NCBI GenBank assembly: GCA_958510825.1
Contig: OY294051.1
Location: 25,717,265 to 25,781,264 of the forward strand
Source of the DNA: Brachypterus glaber
Taxonomy: Eukaryota > Arthropoda > Insecta > Coleoptera > Kateretidae
Reading direction: 5' to 3'
DNA: 64,000 nt
The notes under the pieces were generated by a model. That model was given only the letters and a program-made list of their open reading frames with translations, was not told where the DNA came from and did not search any database. This document shows, piece by piece, positions 54,335 through 64,000 of the stretch. The position numbers were made by a program, and so were the translations under genes. The number at the start of each line of letters is the position of its first letter. Position 1 is the stretch's first letter.

Positions 54335-54450
54335 GCATATCCACAGGCTCGCATAACAAGCATAGTACAAGAGAATGTAATTTCGTAATTGGCTTGATGT
54401 GTCGTCATGTATCTTGTAAGCCAATCACGGTATCACATTCTTATGTAATA
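54335..54450. mobile_element. MITE, third copy of the 13362-13506 family
   Basis: GGGCATATCCACAGGCTCGC, GTAATTGGCTTGATGTG and ATCTTGTAAGCCAATCACGG; the right end is truncated relative to 13362. It lies inside an apparent 186-codon frame, which it helps to create. Confidence 0.7.
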
Positions 54451-54596
54451 GGATTAACAGTTTTCGATAAAAATACAACGCCCCCAGATTTTTTCCATTG
54501 TCTAAAAATTACACAGGTCATCAAGGTTTTTGTGATCGGATGTTTTTTTTCTAGCTTAGTTAGGACCCACTGACTGCCAAACAAGCATTTTTTTGT

Positions 54597-54862
54597 TTCC
54601 ATCACGTATAATTTTTTTTAGCTATAAGCCATGCCAAAAATCTAATTTTTTAACATGAAGTATAGAATTTTTAAGTTATGGACTTTTTGGTCTACATCAA
54701 CATAACCAAAATAAGCCATTTGACACATTTTTATAAAAATCCAAACAAAAATAAAATTTTGGACCAACCTAAAGGCGCAGAAATTTTTTTTTAATTTTTC
54801 GTTATTATATTCGAAATCAGCGGTATCGAAAATAGTTGTATGCAAAAATTACGTGATGGACA
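54597..54862. mobile_element. MITE with TCCATCACGTAAT-type ends
   Basis: TTTCCATCACGTATAATTTT and the inverted AAAAATTACGTGATGGAC are the ends. The interior is AT-rich. Confidence 0.6.
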
Positions 54863-55017
54863 AAAACGGAAGTTGTATTCGAAATTAACATAACTAATTA
54901 CCCAAAATCAGCTGTTGCATATTTGAAAACTTTCAAAACTTTTTGTTTTGTTGGCCTGTGTTGTGTGCTTACTAGCTCACGTTAACAGTGTTAACTTAAC
55001 ACGTGGCTTAACGGACC

Positions 55018-55300
55018 TCTAAATAAAATTATATAAAAACAAGTTTTTAAACTTAAAACCCTTCTATTGATTACGTATTATGTATAACTAAAAAGTAGAA
55101 AACAAGATATACCAATTTACAAAAACGAATTTTTTAAAAGAAAGGTTTTGGAATTTGTGATTTCTTTATTTTGCCAACATTTCCAAAACCCTTCTTTTAA
55201 AAAAATCGTTTTTGTAAATTGGTATATCTTGTTTTCTACTTTTTAGTTATACATAATACGTAATCAATAGAAGGGTTTTTTATATAATTTTATTTTCAAG
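55018..55300. mobile_element. Near-perfect foldback, arms about 110 bp
   Basis: CCCTTCTATTGATTACGTAT, AACTAAAAAGTAGAAAACAA and GATATACCAATTTACAAAAA are mirrored exactly around a loop near 55160. Confidence 0.85.
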
Positions 55301-55366
55301 TTTTTTAGTTATGTTTTATAGTAAAATTTTATTATGATGGGATGAGTACGTAAGCCAATTTTAATT

Positions 55367-55560
55367 TTAAATTAACTCACGTGGATAAAAAAAAGGTTTT
55401 TGATATTTTAGGGGTGGGGGGGTTGGGGGGTAAATTTTATTATTTAATTATTTTGTTTTAAATTAACTCACGTGGATAAAAAAGGGTTTTTGATATTGTA
55501 TGATTGGGGGGGGGGGGGGGGTTTGGGGGTAAATTTTATATTTAATTATTTTGTTAGGGT
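55367..55560. repeat. Two direct repeats of about 95 bp ending in G-runs, next to the gap
   Basis: AAATTAACTCACGTGGATAA at 55369 and 55457, each followed by GGTTTTTGATATT, a G-rich tract and TAAATTTTAT. The second tract is a run of 16 G (55506-55521) then TTTGGGGG. Confidence 0.8.
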
Positions 55561-55609
55561 AGAAAATCATGTTTACCAAATTTCAGCTCTCTAAGTTTAT
55601 TCTAAGTAG

Positions 55610-55809
55610 NNNNNNNNNNNNNNNNNNNNNNNNNNNNNNNNNNNNNNNNNNNNNNNNNNNNNNNNNNNNNNNNNNNNNNNNNNNNNNNNNNNNNNNNNNN
55701 NNNNNNNNNNNNNNNNNNNNNNNNNNNNNNNNNNNNNNNNNNNNNNNNNNNNNNNNNNNNNNNNNNNNNNNNNNNNNNNNNNNNNNNNNNNNNNNNNNNN
55801 NNNNNNNNN
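55610..55809. other. Assembly gap (200 N)
   Basis: Exactly 200 unknown bases, the placeholder length used by some scaffolding programs. The true distance is unknown. It lies in the inferred long intron, so intron length and order across it are provisional. Confidence 0.98.
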
Positions 55810-56013
55810 CACGTCCCTGGAATATTGCTTAAAGTCGGAATTTAAGTAAAATTCTGATTTTGTCGGATTTAAGTATTTATGAAGTCAGAATTTAAGTAAA
55901 ACTGTAACTAACCATTTTACGCTTCTGTGTTAAATAATGCAAAATGTTTATAAAAATAAGAATAAAAAAAAACAATCAACACTTATCGACACATTTTCGC
56001 GAAAAAGTAAGCT

Positions 56014-56969
56014 CCCTGGTAGAAAAGTACATAAATATAACTTAACATTAGATTAGTGACATTTTTATGTTTAGTCTCAAACGTTATACAAAAACGTTAT
56101 AAAATGTATAAATCTAACCTTAAAAACTAACGTTTGACAAAAACGTTATAAAATACATAAATCTAAGGTTAGTTTCCCAACTAAATTCTAACCTTTTTCT
56201 AACCTTATTCTAACTTTAAATAATTTTTAAATTTTCATTATTAATACGTAAGCTATAGTATAAAATACTCATTTCAGACTAGGTTTGATAATTATTTATT
56301 ATTTCTATAATAAGTTTAAAAAAATATCCCCCAAAAGTCAAAATTATAGTAAGTCTGGCAACGCTGTACTAGAATTGAAAAAATATTTTAAGATTCTGAA
56401 TGTATAAATAAATATTAACTAACTAAATTTAAAGTTTTTCTGAGAGGTAAACGTATTTAATGAAGAAAAGAATAGACCAGTGTTGCGGAAATTTTAAATG
56501 GCACTTGTCTTGTAAAAATTAATGGATAGCAAAAGTTTTATAACTTATTTGGGGATCTCCGTGCTTTTGTAGAATAACATACAAGAAATAAATAAATAAA
56601 TAAATAAATAAATAACAGCATATTACACGAAAAATATTTAGCGCCACCTTAAAAGATGGCTATTTTATAAATAAATGTAACGAAATTATGTTTAAAAATA
56701 TTATGATTGCTAAAATACATTAAGATTTATTTATATGAATAAATTTGTCTCCAGCTGCCATTTTATGATGCAGGTAGTTCGCCACGCCCCCTCCGAAAGT
56801 TAAAAATTAAACGTACTTATAACGTATTTCTAACTTAAAAATCTAACGTTAGATTAACGTTTGATTCTAACGTTAAAAAGCGGGACATTTGCACATATTT
56901 TATAACGTACTTTTATACAGTTTTCTAACATTAGAAAAACGTTATTCTAACGTTAAATTTCTACTAGGG
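56014..56969. mobile_element. CACTA-like element with TAACGTTA words, copy 1
   Basis: Left CCCTGGTAGAAAAGTACATA, right AAATTTCTACTAGGG, flanked by CT on both sides. Both subterminal regions are packed with AACGTTATA, AAAAACGTTATAAAAT, ACTAACGTTTGAC and CTAACGTTAGATTA. The central 400 bp is non-coding. About 90% alike by eye to 59792-60620. CCCTRGTAGAAA is close to CACTRGTAGAAA ends that I associate with animal EnSpm/CACTA elements (recalled, unverified). Confidence 0.7.
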
Positions 56970-57012
56970 CTGGAACCTTGGGCTAAACCTAACCATTTTC
57001 TTTTATTTTCAG

Positions 57013-57240
57013 ACCCAGATTTAAACCTCGGTATGCCACAGCAGTGGCTGTTGTAATTCTTATAGTAGCCATATTAGCCACTTTGTACTACACCGGAGTA
57101 TTACAAGGAAAATCCGGTAGGATAGAAGTTTTAATTCCACCAAATCCAACCAAGGACTTGCCTCCTTCTAGATCTGCACTACACACTTTCAAAAAAGGAG
57201 CAGTATGCGCAGATGGAACAGTATGTGCACAAATAGGAAG
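57013..57240 (+). CDS. Internal exon of a gamma-glutamyltransferase-like (glutathione hydrolase) gene
   Basis: Bounded by TTTTATTTTCAG and a GTAAGTTT donor, phase 2 at both ends. It encodes PRFKPRYATA, a hydrophobic anchor AVAVVILIVAILATLYYTGV, a linker (KSGRIEVLIPPNPTKDLPPS) and ALHTFKKGAVCADGTVCAQIGR in part. The last block matches, as I recall it, the start of the catalytic region of eukaryotic gamma-glutamyltransferases: an (A)AV-x-x-D motif, a Cys and IGR, preceded by a single N-terminal signal anchor. Such enzymes are type II membrane proteins that self-cleave and hydrolyse or transfer the gamma-glutamyl group of glutathione outside the cell. Catalytic residues lie in later exons not present here. 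Upstream partners are the exons at 30714 or 38593. Confidence 0.75.
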
Positions 57241-57628
57241 GTAAGTTTCTTTAACCAGGACCGGGCCTAGCACTAGCCCTACGGGTTTTTTTTTATTAAA
57301 AGTCTGGTCTGTCTAAAAATTTGGTCTGTCTGTTATCTGAAAATCGTGGTTTTTGGAATCTTTTGGGGCCCTAGAGGCCGGGCCCTAATCATTAGACCTT
57401 TTAAGTTCTATGATACATTAGACGATCAGTGCGCTAAATGAAAAAAATAATTATTTTTGTATAAAGATCGCAAAATGACTGATTTCTGCGTAGTACTGGC
57501 TAATCGAGGTGTCAAGCCGTTCCTTTAAAAATATTTTGCAGGGGTCGTGGGCCCTAAACTTTTAACATTATAGTATTGATTTTTTTATAATTTTCACCAT
57601 GAATCAGATATCAGGTGCATAGAATCAG

Positions 57629-57914
57629 TTGGCTGCGTTCAATGGAAACAGCAAAACTAATCAAAAGTCATCAAATTATAAGTTTTTCTAGCAAACTGCT
57701 GAACGGCTAATATCTGTCACAACCACCATTTGAGGTTATAAATACCCACAAAAAGTACATTCCCGCGCTTTTATAAAATCAATCAAAAGTAATCATCTCA
57801 AAACGTTGATGAGGAATGATTCAGCCACATCTGTCAATCGAAACTGATCATAGCGTTCAGTAGTGATTTGACAGCTTTCGATGAGTTTTGCTGTTTCCAT
57901 TGAACGCAGCCAAT
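57629..57914. mobile_element. MITE with GGCTGCGTTCAATGGAAACA ends
   Basis: TTGGCTGCGTTCAATGGAAA and the inverted TTTCCATTGAACGCAGCCAA are perfect; GCAAAACT / AGTTTTGC extends them. The interior has several ATCAAAAGT and GATCA words. It lies in the intron after the transferase exon. Confidence 0.8.
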
Positions 57915-58437
57915 GATTTGGACATTAAAAGAAATCAAAATTGCAAAGCCAAAAAAACATACCTTCAAAGAACACCGTGCTTGGGCTCTAGAGCCCCAAT
58001 ACGAAGATTACGTAAAAATGCTGGGATAACCATTTACTGATAATAAAATTTCCGTAATAATTTTAGCATATTTTACAAATTTTCTATCTCATATATAAAT
58101 TAGAATTTTAATTTGCATTACATACATAATATTATTATTATCTATGTAATAGTTATAGAAATGAAAATGCGCAATTTCTAAATATTTTAAATTATGACCT
58201 TTTATAATATATACTGCATTTTATTATATTTAAAACTGATAAAAAAAAAACAGTGGTTAAAGCTAGGTGCCCAGCAGGATTTTTCGGATGGGGGGCAAGT
58301 CTATTCAGAGTTTAGTCAGACTTTCTTCCCATGGAAAGGGAACAGATTGATCGTATTTTTTTTTTAAATTGGTATATTTAAATGATTTGCCCTTTTTTTC
58401 ATATTTAGCGCCGCGCTAATAGCTTCCAATGAAAATA

Positions 58438-59110
58438 TAGTGCGTACATTAAATCTGGAATCACCCGATTAACTTTTGAGTTATGTCTTTTAAAAAAACG
58501 CTCGGACAGGTCGATTTTTATTATTAATTTTGCAAATTTTGGTGTAAAAAAGTTAACAAAATTTTCACCCCCTTGCACCCTCCCATCACAACTTTTTTTT
58601 CAAACAGCAACCTACCCCTTGTAACACGTTGTTAAAAAGGTTATTTAATAAGCTTTCTAACGGTGTATGATAAAGCCTTACTTGACAAAGGGCTTATAAA
58701 AAAATGGGTTGGCTATTTTGAAAAAAAAAATGGATTGGGTGGGTGAAAGGGGGTGAAAATTGTGATATTTGGTGTAAACCAAAATTTGCAAAATTAAAAA
58801 TAAAAATCGACCTATCTGAGCATTTTTTTTAACTTCCCAGTTACAAGTTAAAGAAAAAAATGTTCAGACAGGTCGATTTTTATTTTTAATATTGCAAATT
58901 TTGGTTTACACCAAATTTTATCACAATTTTCACCCCCTTGCACCCACCCAATCCATTTTTTTTTCAAAATAGCCACCCATTTTTTTATAAGCCCTTTGCC
59001 AAGTAAGGCTTTATCATACACCGTTAGAAAGCTTATTAAATAATTATTTATTATTAGGTTATAACCTTTTCATCGATGTATCACAAGGGGTATGTTACTA
59101 TTTGAAAAAA
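58438..59110. mobile_element. Rearranged relatives of the 100-951 element
   Basis: TAGTGCGTACATTAAATCTG, ATCACCCGATTAAC, GACAGGTCGATTTTTATT and AAGCTTTCTAACGGTGTATG follow the order of the left arm of 100-951. Further inverted and direct arm pieces follow to 59110, giving three arm copies. 59140-59780 holds only weak repeats, including two AAAAAGCTTTA(C/T) units at about 59258 and 59322. Confidence 0.65.
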
Positions 59111-59791
59111 AAAGTGATTTCATTATTAACAGTTCAAAACAACTTCCTCAGCGCATTAGATGAACAAAACACCGCATTAGATGAACAAAACACTTATTAT
59201 ATTAAAAGGCTCAAAAAGACATTTCCAAACTAAGGATTGAGAAATTTCCCAACTCTAAAAAAAGCTTTACACCTGAGGAAAAATTTTGATGATTAAAAAA
59301 AAAGGTCCTCGGCTCAGAAAAAAAGCTTTATCCCTAACGGAAAATTTGAATACCTAAAAAAAAAGTTTCCAAGCGTTACCGCTGATCCCAACTGTAACAC
59401 GCAGTTTTCCAGACTGGTAAATTTGATGACTAAAAAAGACTGCCTCTACCCAACAACCCAACTTTGTAGGGTATCCCAGTCCTCATGAGGACATCTCTGA
59501 GATCATCAACTCCATAATTTTTCTATCTGGACAGTAGATTTTTCGAGCTTGTTTGGGGGGTACCCGCCCCTTCCCTATCGCGCCGTTCCTAGTTTTCTCA
59601 CATGAAAGAAAAATGGGTTTGCCTTTTATCAAAAATATTATATTAATGTTTACTAATGAATTTAGGTTAACGCTATTAACATAAGTATTACTTTGTTTTT
59701 AAATACCTTGATAAAATAATAGAGCTTCTAAAATAACCATATTCGATAAGACAAATTATTCTAAAATAAATCTTTTAAAAATAGGTAAAAA

Positions 59792-60620
59792 CCCTGGTAG
59801 AAAAGTACATAAATCTAACTTAACATTACATTAGATTAGTGACATTTTTATGTTTAGTTTCAAACGTTATATAAAAACGTTATAAAATATATAAATCTAA
59901 CCTTGAAAACTAACGTTTGACAAAAACGTTATAAAATATATAAATCTAACCTTAAAAACTAACGTTTGACAAAAACGTTATAAAATACATAAATCTAACG
60001 TTAGTTTGCTAACTAAATTCTAACCTTATTCTAACTTTAAATATTTTTTAAATTTCCATTATTAATACATAAGCTATAGTAGAAAATACTCATTTCAGAC
60101 CGCTATGTGCCTAGGTTTGATAATTATTTATTATTTCTATAGTAAGTTTAAAAAAATATCCCCCAAAAGTCAAAATTATAGTAAGTCTGGCAACGCTGTA
60201 TTATAATTGAAAAAATATTTTAAGATTTTGAATGTATAAATAAATATTAATCAACTAAATATAAAGTTTTTTTGAGAGGTAAACGTATAACAGTATATTA
60301 CACGAAAAATCTTTAGGGCCACCTAAAAAGATGGCTATTTTATAAATAAATGTAACGAAATTATGTTTAAAAATATTATGATTGTCTTTAGCTGCCATTT
60401 TGTGATGCAGGTAGAAATTTCCTAGTTGGCCACGCCCCTTCCGAAAGTTAGAAATTAAACGTACATATAACGTATTTCTAACTTAAAAATCTAACGTTAG
60501 ATTAACGTTTATAACTAACGTTTGATTCTAACGTTAAAAAGCGGGACATTTGCACATATTTTATAACGTACTTTTATAACGCTAGAAAAACGTTATTCTA
60601 ACTTTAAATTTCTACTAGGG
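59792..60620. mobile_element. CACTA-like element with TAACGTTA words, copy 2
   Basis: Same ends and orientation as 56014-56969 and flanked by AA on both sides. It is about 125 bp shorter; among the differences, it lacks a stretch holding a (TAAA)n run and an AGAATAACATACAAG segment. Those extra bases in copy 1 (56465-56620) look like a small retroelement-tail insertion. Confidence 0.7.
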
Positions 60621-60704
60621 AACGCTTAAAGCGTTACTAAAATAATCTATTTTAAACAAGACAGTTTTAGAACTACTTTGATGCTTTTATAAATATTAAA
60701 AATA

Positions 60705-60955
60705 ATGAGTTGGTCTGGTGACCGTAGAAACTGTCATCCGGTACAAGAGACCAACAAAAAAGGAGACTCAATCCAAGAATTATAGTTCTCCGCATAAAAG
60801 AAAGTCTCCGACGTAAGGGGGAGGAATCATTCGCGCTCTCTTCTTTCCGTCAAGAGCGTTATAAGGCGTGCGTGCCTACATCGGGCCTCCCACTTGCACA
60901 CACATTCCAAACATATTTCCCGTAGCCACAGATCCGTGCGTCAAACTATATCTAA
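60705..60955. other. Unassigned GC-richer island with consecutive stem-loops
   Basis: GTTGGTCT ... AGACCAAC (60709-60753) encloses GGTGACCG / CCGGTAC; GGAGACT ... AGTCTCC follows (60764-60811). It then continues GGGGGAGGAATCATTC, CGCTCTCTTC, GCGTGCGTGCC and TCGGGCCTCCCAC. No A/B-box pair, no long open frame and no inverted ends were found. It could be a structured RNA, a repeat I do not recognise, or an exon remnant. Confidence 0.2.
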
Positions 60956-61031
60956 TGATGAACTAAAACAAACAGTATTTGTTTGATACAAAAAATTTTA
61001 TCTAATATCGAGTGTACCTTACAAATTTAGT

Positions 61032-61115
61032 TTAACACGTTGCGATCGAAGTGTACCATCGGTGGTACACCGAGCTCTGTCCTCATAAGTCGACGTGCGC
61101 TACCGGTGGTAAACG
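61032..61115. mobile_element. piggyBac-like MITE end fragment
   Basis: TTAACACGTTGCGATCGAAG then GTACCATCGGTGGTAC and CGCTACCGGTGGT, the same layout as 33560-34090. No second end. (GGAC)n at 61310-61325 follows. Confidence 0.55.
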
Positions 61116-61448
61116 GTTTTATTTTCAGTTTTCTCAGTTTTGTTTTTGAGTGGATTATTTTTAAAAACATAAAACTGTCTTAGGTATAAAATACCTATTT
61201 GTTAGGTCCCCGTATGACAATAAATCTATCTATCCATTTTTCTTGAAAATTTTTAGCCGATCGGACATTCCGTTCTTAAATTATCGTGTTTGTAACAAAA
61301 TGACATCAGACGGACGGACGGACGGTTAGACAGGCATTTTCAAAGTTACTTATTTTTCAGACACATTTGTATCCAAAAAAAATTGTTTAGGACGTATTTT
61401 AACAATTTTGGAAAATTCGAAACTATATTTTATACAGCGTGTCCCATA

Positions 61449-62943
61449 GGGTGCCCAGAGTTTTGACTCTTTTTTGAATTTTAAAGGTTTTACCCCCCAA
61501 AGTTGTTCATTGGGGTGAGTAGATTACCACGCTATTTTTTCAGAATTTTAAAAAAATATTTAGAGGTGGCGCACAGCCGTTTTTTGCAAAAATAATCGTT
61601 TCTCCAGATTAATTTTTTTTAGGGCCTATTAAAGATAAATAAAAATGCTTTTTGCACAGTACGGAGATCTAGGATAAATAAGGAAGAACCCTGATTTTTT
61701 TCGATTTTTTTCAATTTTTTTCATCAACAAACGGCCTTGTTGTGACCTAGAAAAGTCAAAATTTTGATTTTATCCCTAATTTAGGGTGCTAGCACATTCA
61801 ATTTTTTCACCCCGGTCAAAATTTTTTTGGTAATACCTAAATGTGTCCTGACTTAAAAGACATATATAAATATTTGATCCTATATACAGGGTGCACAAAA
61901 AAAAATGTTTTTTAACAAAATTACACAACTTTTCTAGATTTTTACACTTTTCATTCTTTTAGGGCCCACATCGAACAACAAAGTATAGTACAACAAAGAA
62001 TACATTTTTCAAATCTTTTAAATCTACTTTGAATGCCCCAGTAATAAAGTAGATTTTTTGAATTTGGAAAATTTATTCTATGTTGTTCCATAACTTGCAA
62101 CAGAAATTGTGTTTGATCCTCTTGATTTGTTAAAAGATTATTATAGGTTTGTATGAGTGCCACCCCACGCTCTGCGGCGTCGTTTACCACTTTTAATTTT
62201 TGAACATTTTTCTTGGATTGTATGTACTGAGTACTGGCCTCATACAAACCTATAATAATCTTTTAACAAATCAAGAGGATCAAACACAATTTCTGTTGCA
62301 AGTTATGGAACAACATAGAATAAATTTTCCAAATTCAAAAAATCTACTTTATTACTGGGGCATTCAAAGTAGATTTAAAAGATTTGAAAAATGTATTCAT
62401 TGTTGTACTATACTTTGTTGTTCGATGTGGGCCCTAAAAGAATGAAAAGTGTAAAAATCTAGAAAAGTTGTATAATTTTGTTAAAAAACATTTTTTTTTC
62501 GTGCACCCTGTATATAGGATCAAATATTTATATATGTCTTTTAAGTCAGGACACATTTAGGTATTACCAAAAAAATTTTGACCGGGGTGAAAAAATTAAA
62601 TGTGCTATTCCTAGCACCCTAAATTAGGGATAACATCAAAATTTTGACTTTTCTAGGTCACAACAAGGCCGTTTGTTGATGAAAAAATTGAAAAAAAATA
62701 GGGTTCTTCCTTATTTATCCTAGATCTCCGTACTGTGCAAAAAGCATTTTTATTTATCTTTAATAGGCCCTAAAAAAAATTAATCTGGAGAAACGATTAT
62801 TTTTGCAAAAAACGGCTGTGCGCCACCTCTAAATATTTTTTTAAAATTCTGAAAAAATAGCGTGGTAATCTACTCACCCCAATGAACAACTTTGGGGGGT
62901 AAGACATTTAAAATTCAAAAAAAAGTCAAAACTCTGGGCACCC
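61449..62943. mobile_element. 1.5-kb palindromic element encoding one peptide on both arms
   Basis: GGGTGCCCAGAGTTTTGACT and AGTCAAAACTCTGGGCACCC bound arms of about 700 bp. GTGTCCCATA/TAGTGTCCCA lies outside them. Each arm also carries CAGGGTGCACAAAAAAAA and GACCGGGGTGAAAAAATT-type stretches. The - strand of the left arm (from 62247 down to 61951) and the + strand of the right arm (62230 to 62445) encode the same 70 residues, beginning LIQTYNNLLTNQEDQTQFLL and ending CSMWALKE. On the left the frame continues upstream with QKLKVVNDAAERGVA. I recall a similar block in uncharacterised insect proteins but cannot name it. Confidence 0.85.
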
Positions 62944-63060
62944 TAGTGTCCCAGAATGTTTCCAAAATCTCTTAGGGTTTTTTATAATTTTGTTTAAAAT
63001 TAAAAATTTCTGTCCTTACTCTTAGGGTTGATTATATCTCCTCAAAATAATGCCAAAAGT

Positions 63061-63804
63061 CAGGGGCGAACTTCCGTTATGGTTCCAAACCCCTAAGTTT
63101 TCTACAGGGGCGGATTTATTTTATTTTAAGGGGGGCATCCATTGAAGGTATTTCTATGCTAATTAATCTCGCTGGGAGGGGCATGGCCCCCATGGCCCCT
63201 CCCCTAAATCCGCCAATGGTTTTTTAGGGTTACAAATTTTAGACTTTTAGTTAATTCAATTCTGATCAAAAAAAGTACTCTACGCAAAATTCGATCAAAT
63301 GAAGCATTTCCGAGAAAAAAGCACTTTTTGAATCCAAAGGCAGGAGAACTGTAAAAAAAATATTTTTATATTATTTCAAAAATGCTACAAATTGTTTTAA
63401 TTTTTTTTTTATCTTATCAAAATGAAATAAAAGGTTCATATGAAATTTTCCACTGGGGCCCCCCTCCTTTGAGATATTCGCCCCTTAGATGAATTTTTCT
63501 CTCAAAGGAGGGAGCCCTAGTAGAAATTTTCATATGAACTTTTTATTTCATTTTGAGGAGATACAAACATTTTTAAAATTATTTATAGCATTTTTGAAGT
63601 AATATAAAAATATTTTTTTACAGTCCTCCTGCCTTTGGATTTAAAAAGTGCCTTTTTCTCGGAAACGCTTAATTTTATCGAATTTTTCGTAGAGTACTTT
63701 TTTGATCAAAATTTATTACATATTGTAAAAAAGTAATCAAATGTCTAAAATTTTTAACCCTAAAAAGTCTAGGGGTTTGGAACCATAACGGAAGTACGCC
63801 CCTG
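63061..63804. mobile_element. 0.74-kb palindromic element interrupted by a smaller MITE
   Basis: CAGGGGCGAACTTCCGTTAT and ATAACGGAAGTACGCCCCTG are the ends. The arms mirror over about 320 bp (GGCAGGA, CGATCAAATGAAGCATTTCC, TTCATATGAAATTTTC). At 63112-63221 the left arm is interrupted by AGGGGCGGATTTATTTTATT ... AAATCCGCC, a nested MITE with its own inverted ends. An open frame at 63675-63992 is a by-product. Confidence 0.8.
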
Positions 63805-64000
63805 AGTTTTCTGATAACTTTCAAAACTTCTGTTAAAATCATTTGATGCGTATTAATTTTCTTAAACAACCGTAAAAAAATTGTTAAAAAAATATTAAAA
63901 AGTAAAAAAGTTATCCAAAAAAATGATTTTTCTATTTCATCTTGGGGCAAATATCTAAGAGGGGGGCCAAAAATTTTATATGAACATGGCATTATTTTGA

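Noticed and set aside
54013..54573. 186-codon open frame, the second longest in the window
   Set aside because: It has no ATG at its start, spans AT-rich DNA and a MITE of the 13362 family, has biased composition and no recognisable domain. An accident of repeat sequence.
55569..55832. Open frame across the N-gap
   Set aside because: Consists of unknown bases.

Overview
The window is AT-rich, intron- and repeat-dominated eukaryotic nuclear DNA, most likely from an insect. Reasons: GT-AG spliced exons, a Tc1/mariner transposase remnant, a TTAA-flanked piggyBac-like element, a Jockey/CR1-type LINE remnant, many foldback MITEs with TA or TTA target duplications, and a poly-C2H2 zinc-finger gene. 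A 200-N scaffolding gap (55610-55809) shows it is an assembled chromosome or scaffold. I see no rRNA, tRNA, CRISPR or prokaryotic operon. I cannot name the species.

Genes. Two loci are supported. (1) On the + strand, an exon at 57013-57240 encodes a membrane anchor followed by what looks like the beginning of the gamma-glutamyltransferase (glutathione hydrolase) domain. Two upstream exons with perfect donors and matching phase, at 30714-30807 and 38593-38759, are candidate alternative N-terminal exons. This implies an intron of 18-26 kb; the rest of the gene lies beyond the window. (2) Inside that intron, on the - strand, an intronless-looking C2H2 gene (43331 down to 41766) has an acidic N-terminus and 12 zinc fingers, interrupted by one in-frame TAA at 42993-42995.

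Repeats, left to right. 1-18 kb: foldback elements of several families, including a 0.85-kb TA-flanked element, CACTA-like elements with arrays of short palindromic words, and an internally deleted LINE. 18.2-27.8 kb: a local 635-bp repeat inside a nearly identical 4.6-kb tandem duplication. 28-36 kb: first candidate exon, then a minisatellite whose units carry TGACCTTGA (complement of the FTZ-F1/ERR monomer site), into which at least two elements inserted. 36-41 kb: two giant palindromes. 41-45 kb: the zinc-finger gene and a Tc1 fragment folded into a palindrome. 45-55 kb: more palindromes and a GGCGCC minisatellite. 55-61 kb: the gap, then the transferase exon bracketed by two direct copies of one CACTA-like element. 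61-64 kb: two large palindromes, one encoding the same peptide on both arms.

How it fits together: the window is essentially the large first intron of one membrane-enzyme gene, hosting a nested antisense zinc-finger gene and dense transposon debris. The best leads are the nuclear-receptor-half-site minisatellite next to the first exon, the set of elements that share an architecture but use different palindromic words, the interrupted zinc-finger gene, and the palindrome carrying a conserved peptide. All family assignments are by eye and by recall; no search was run.
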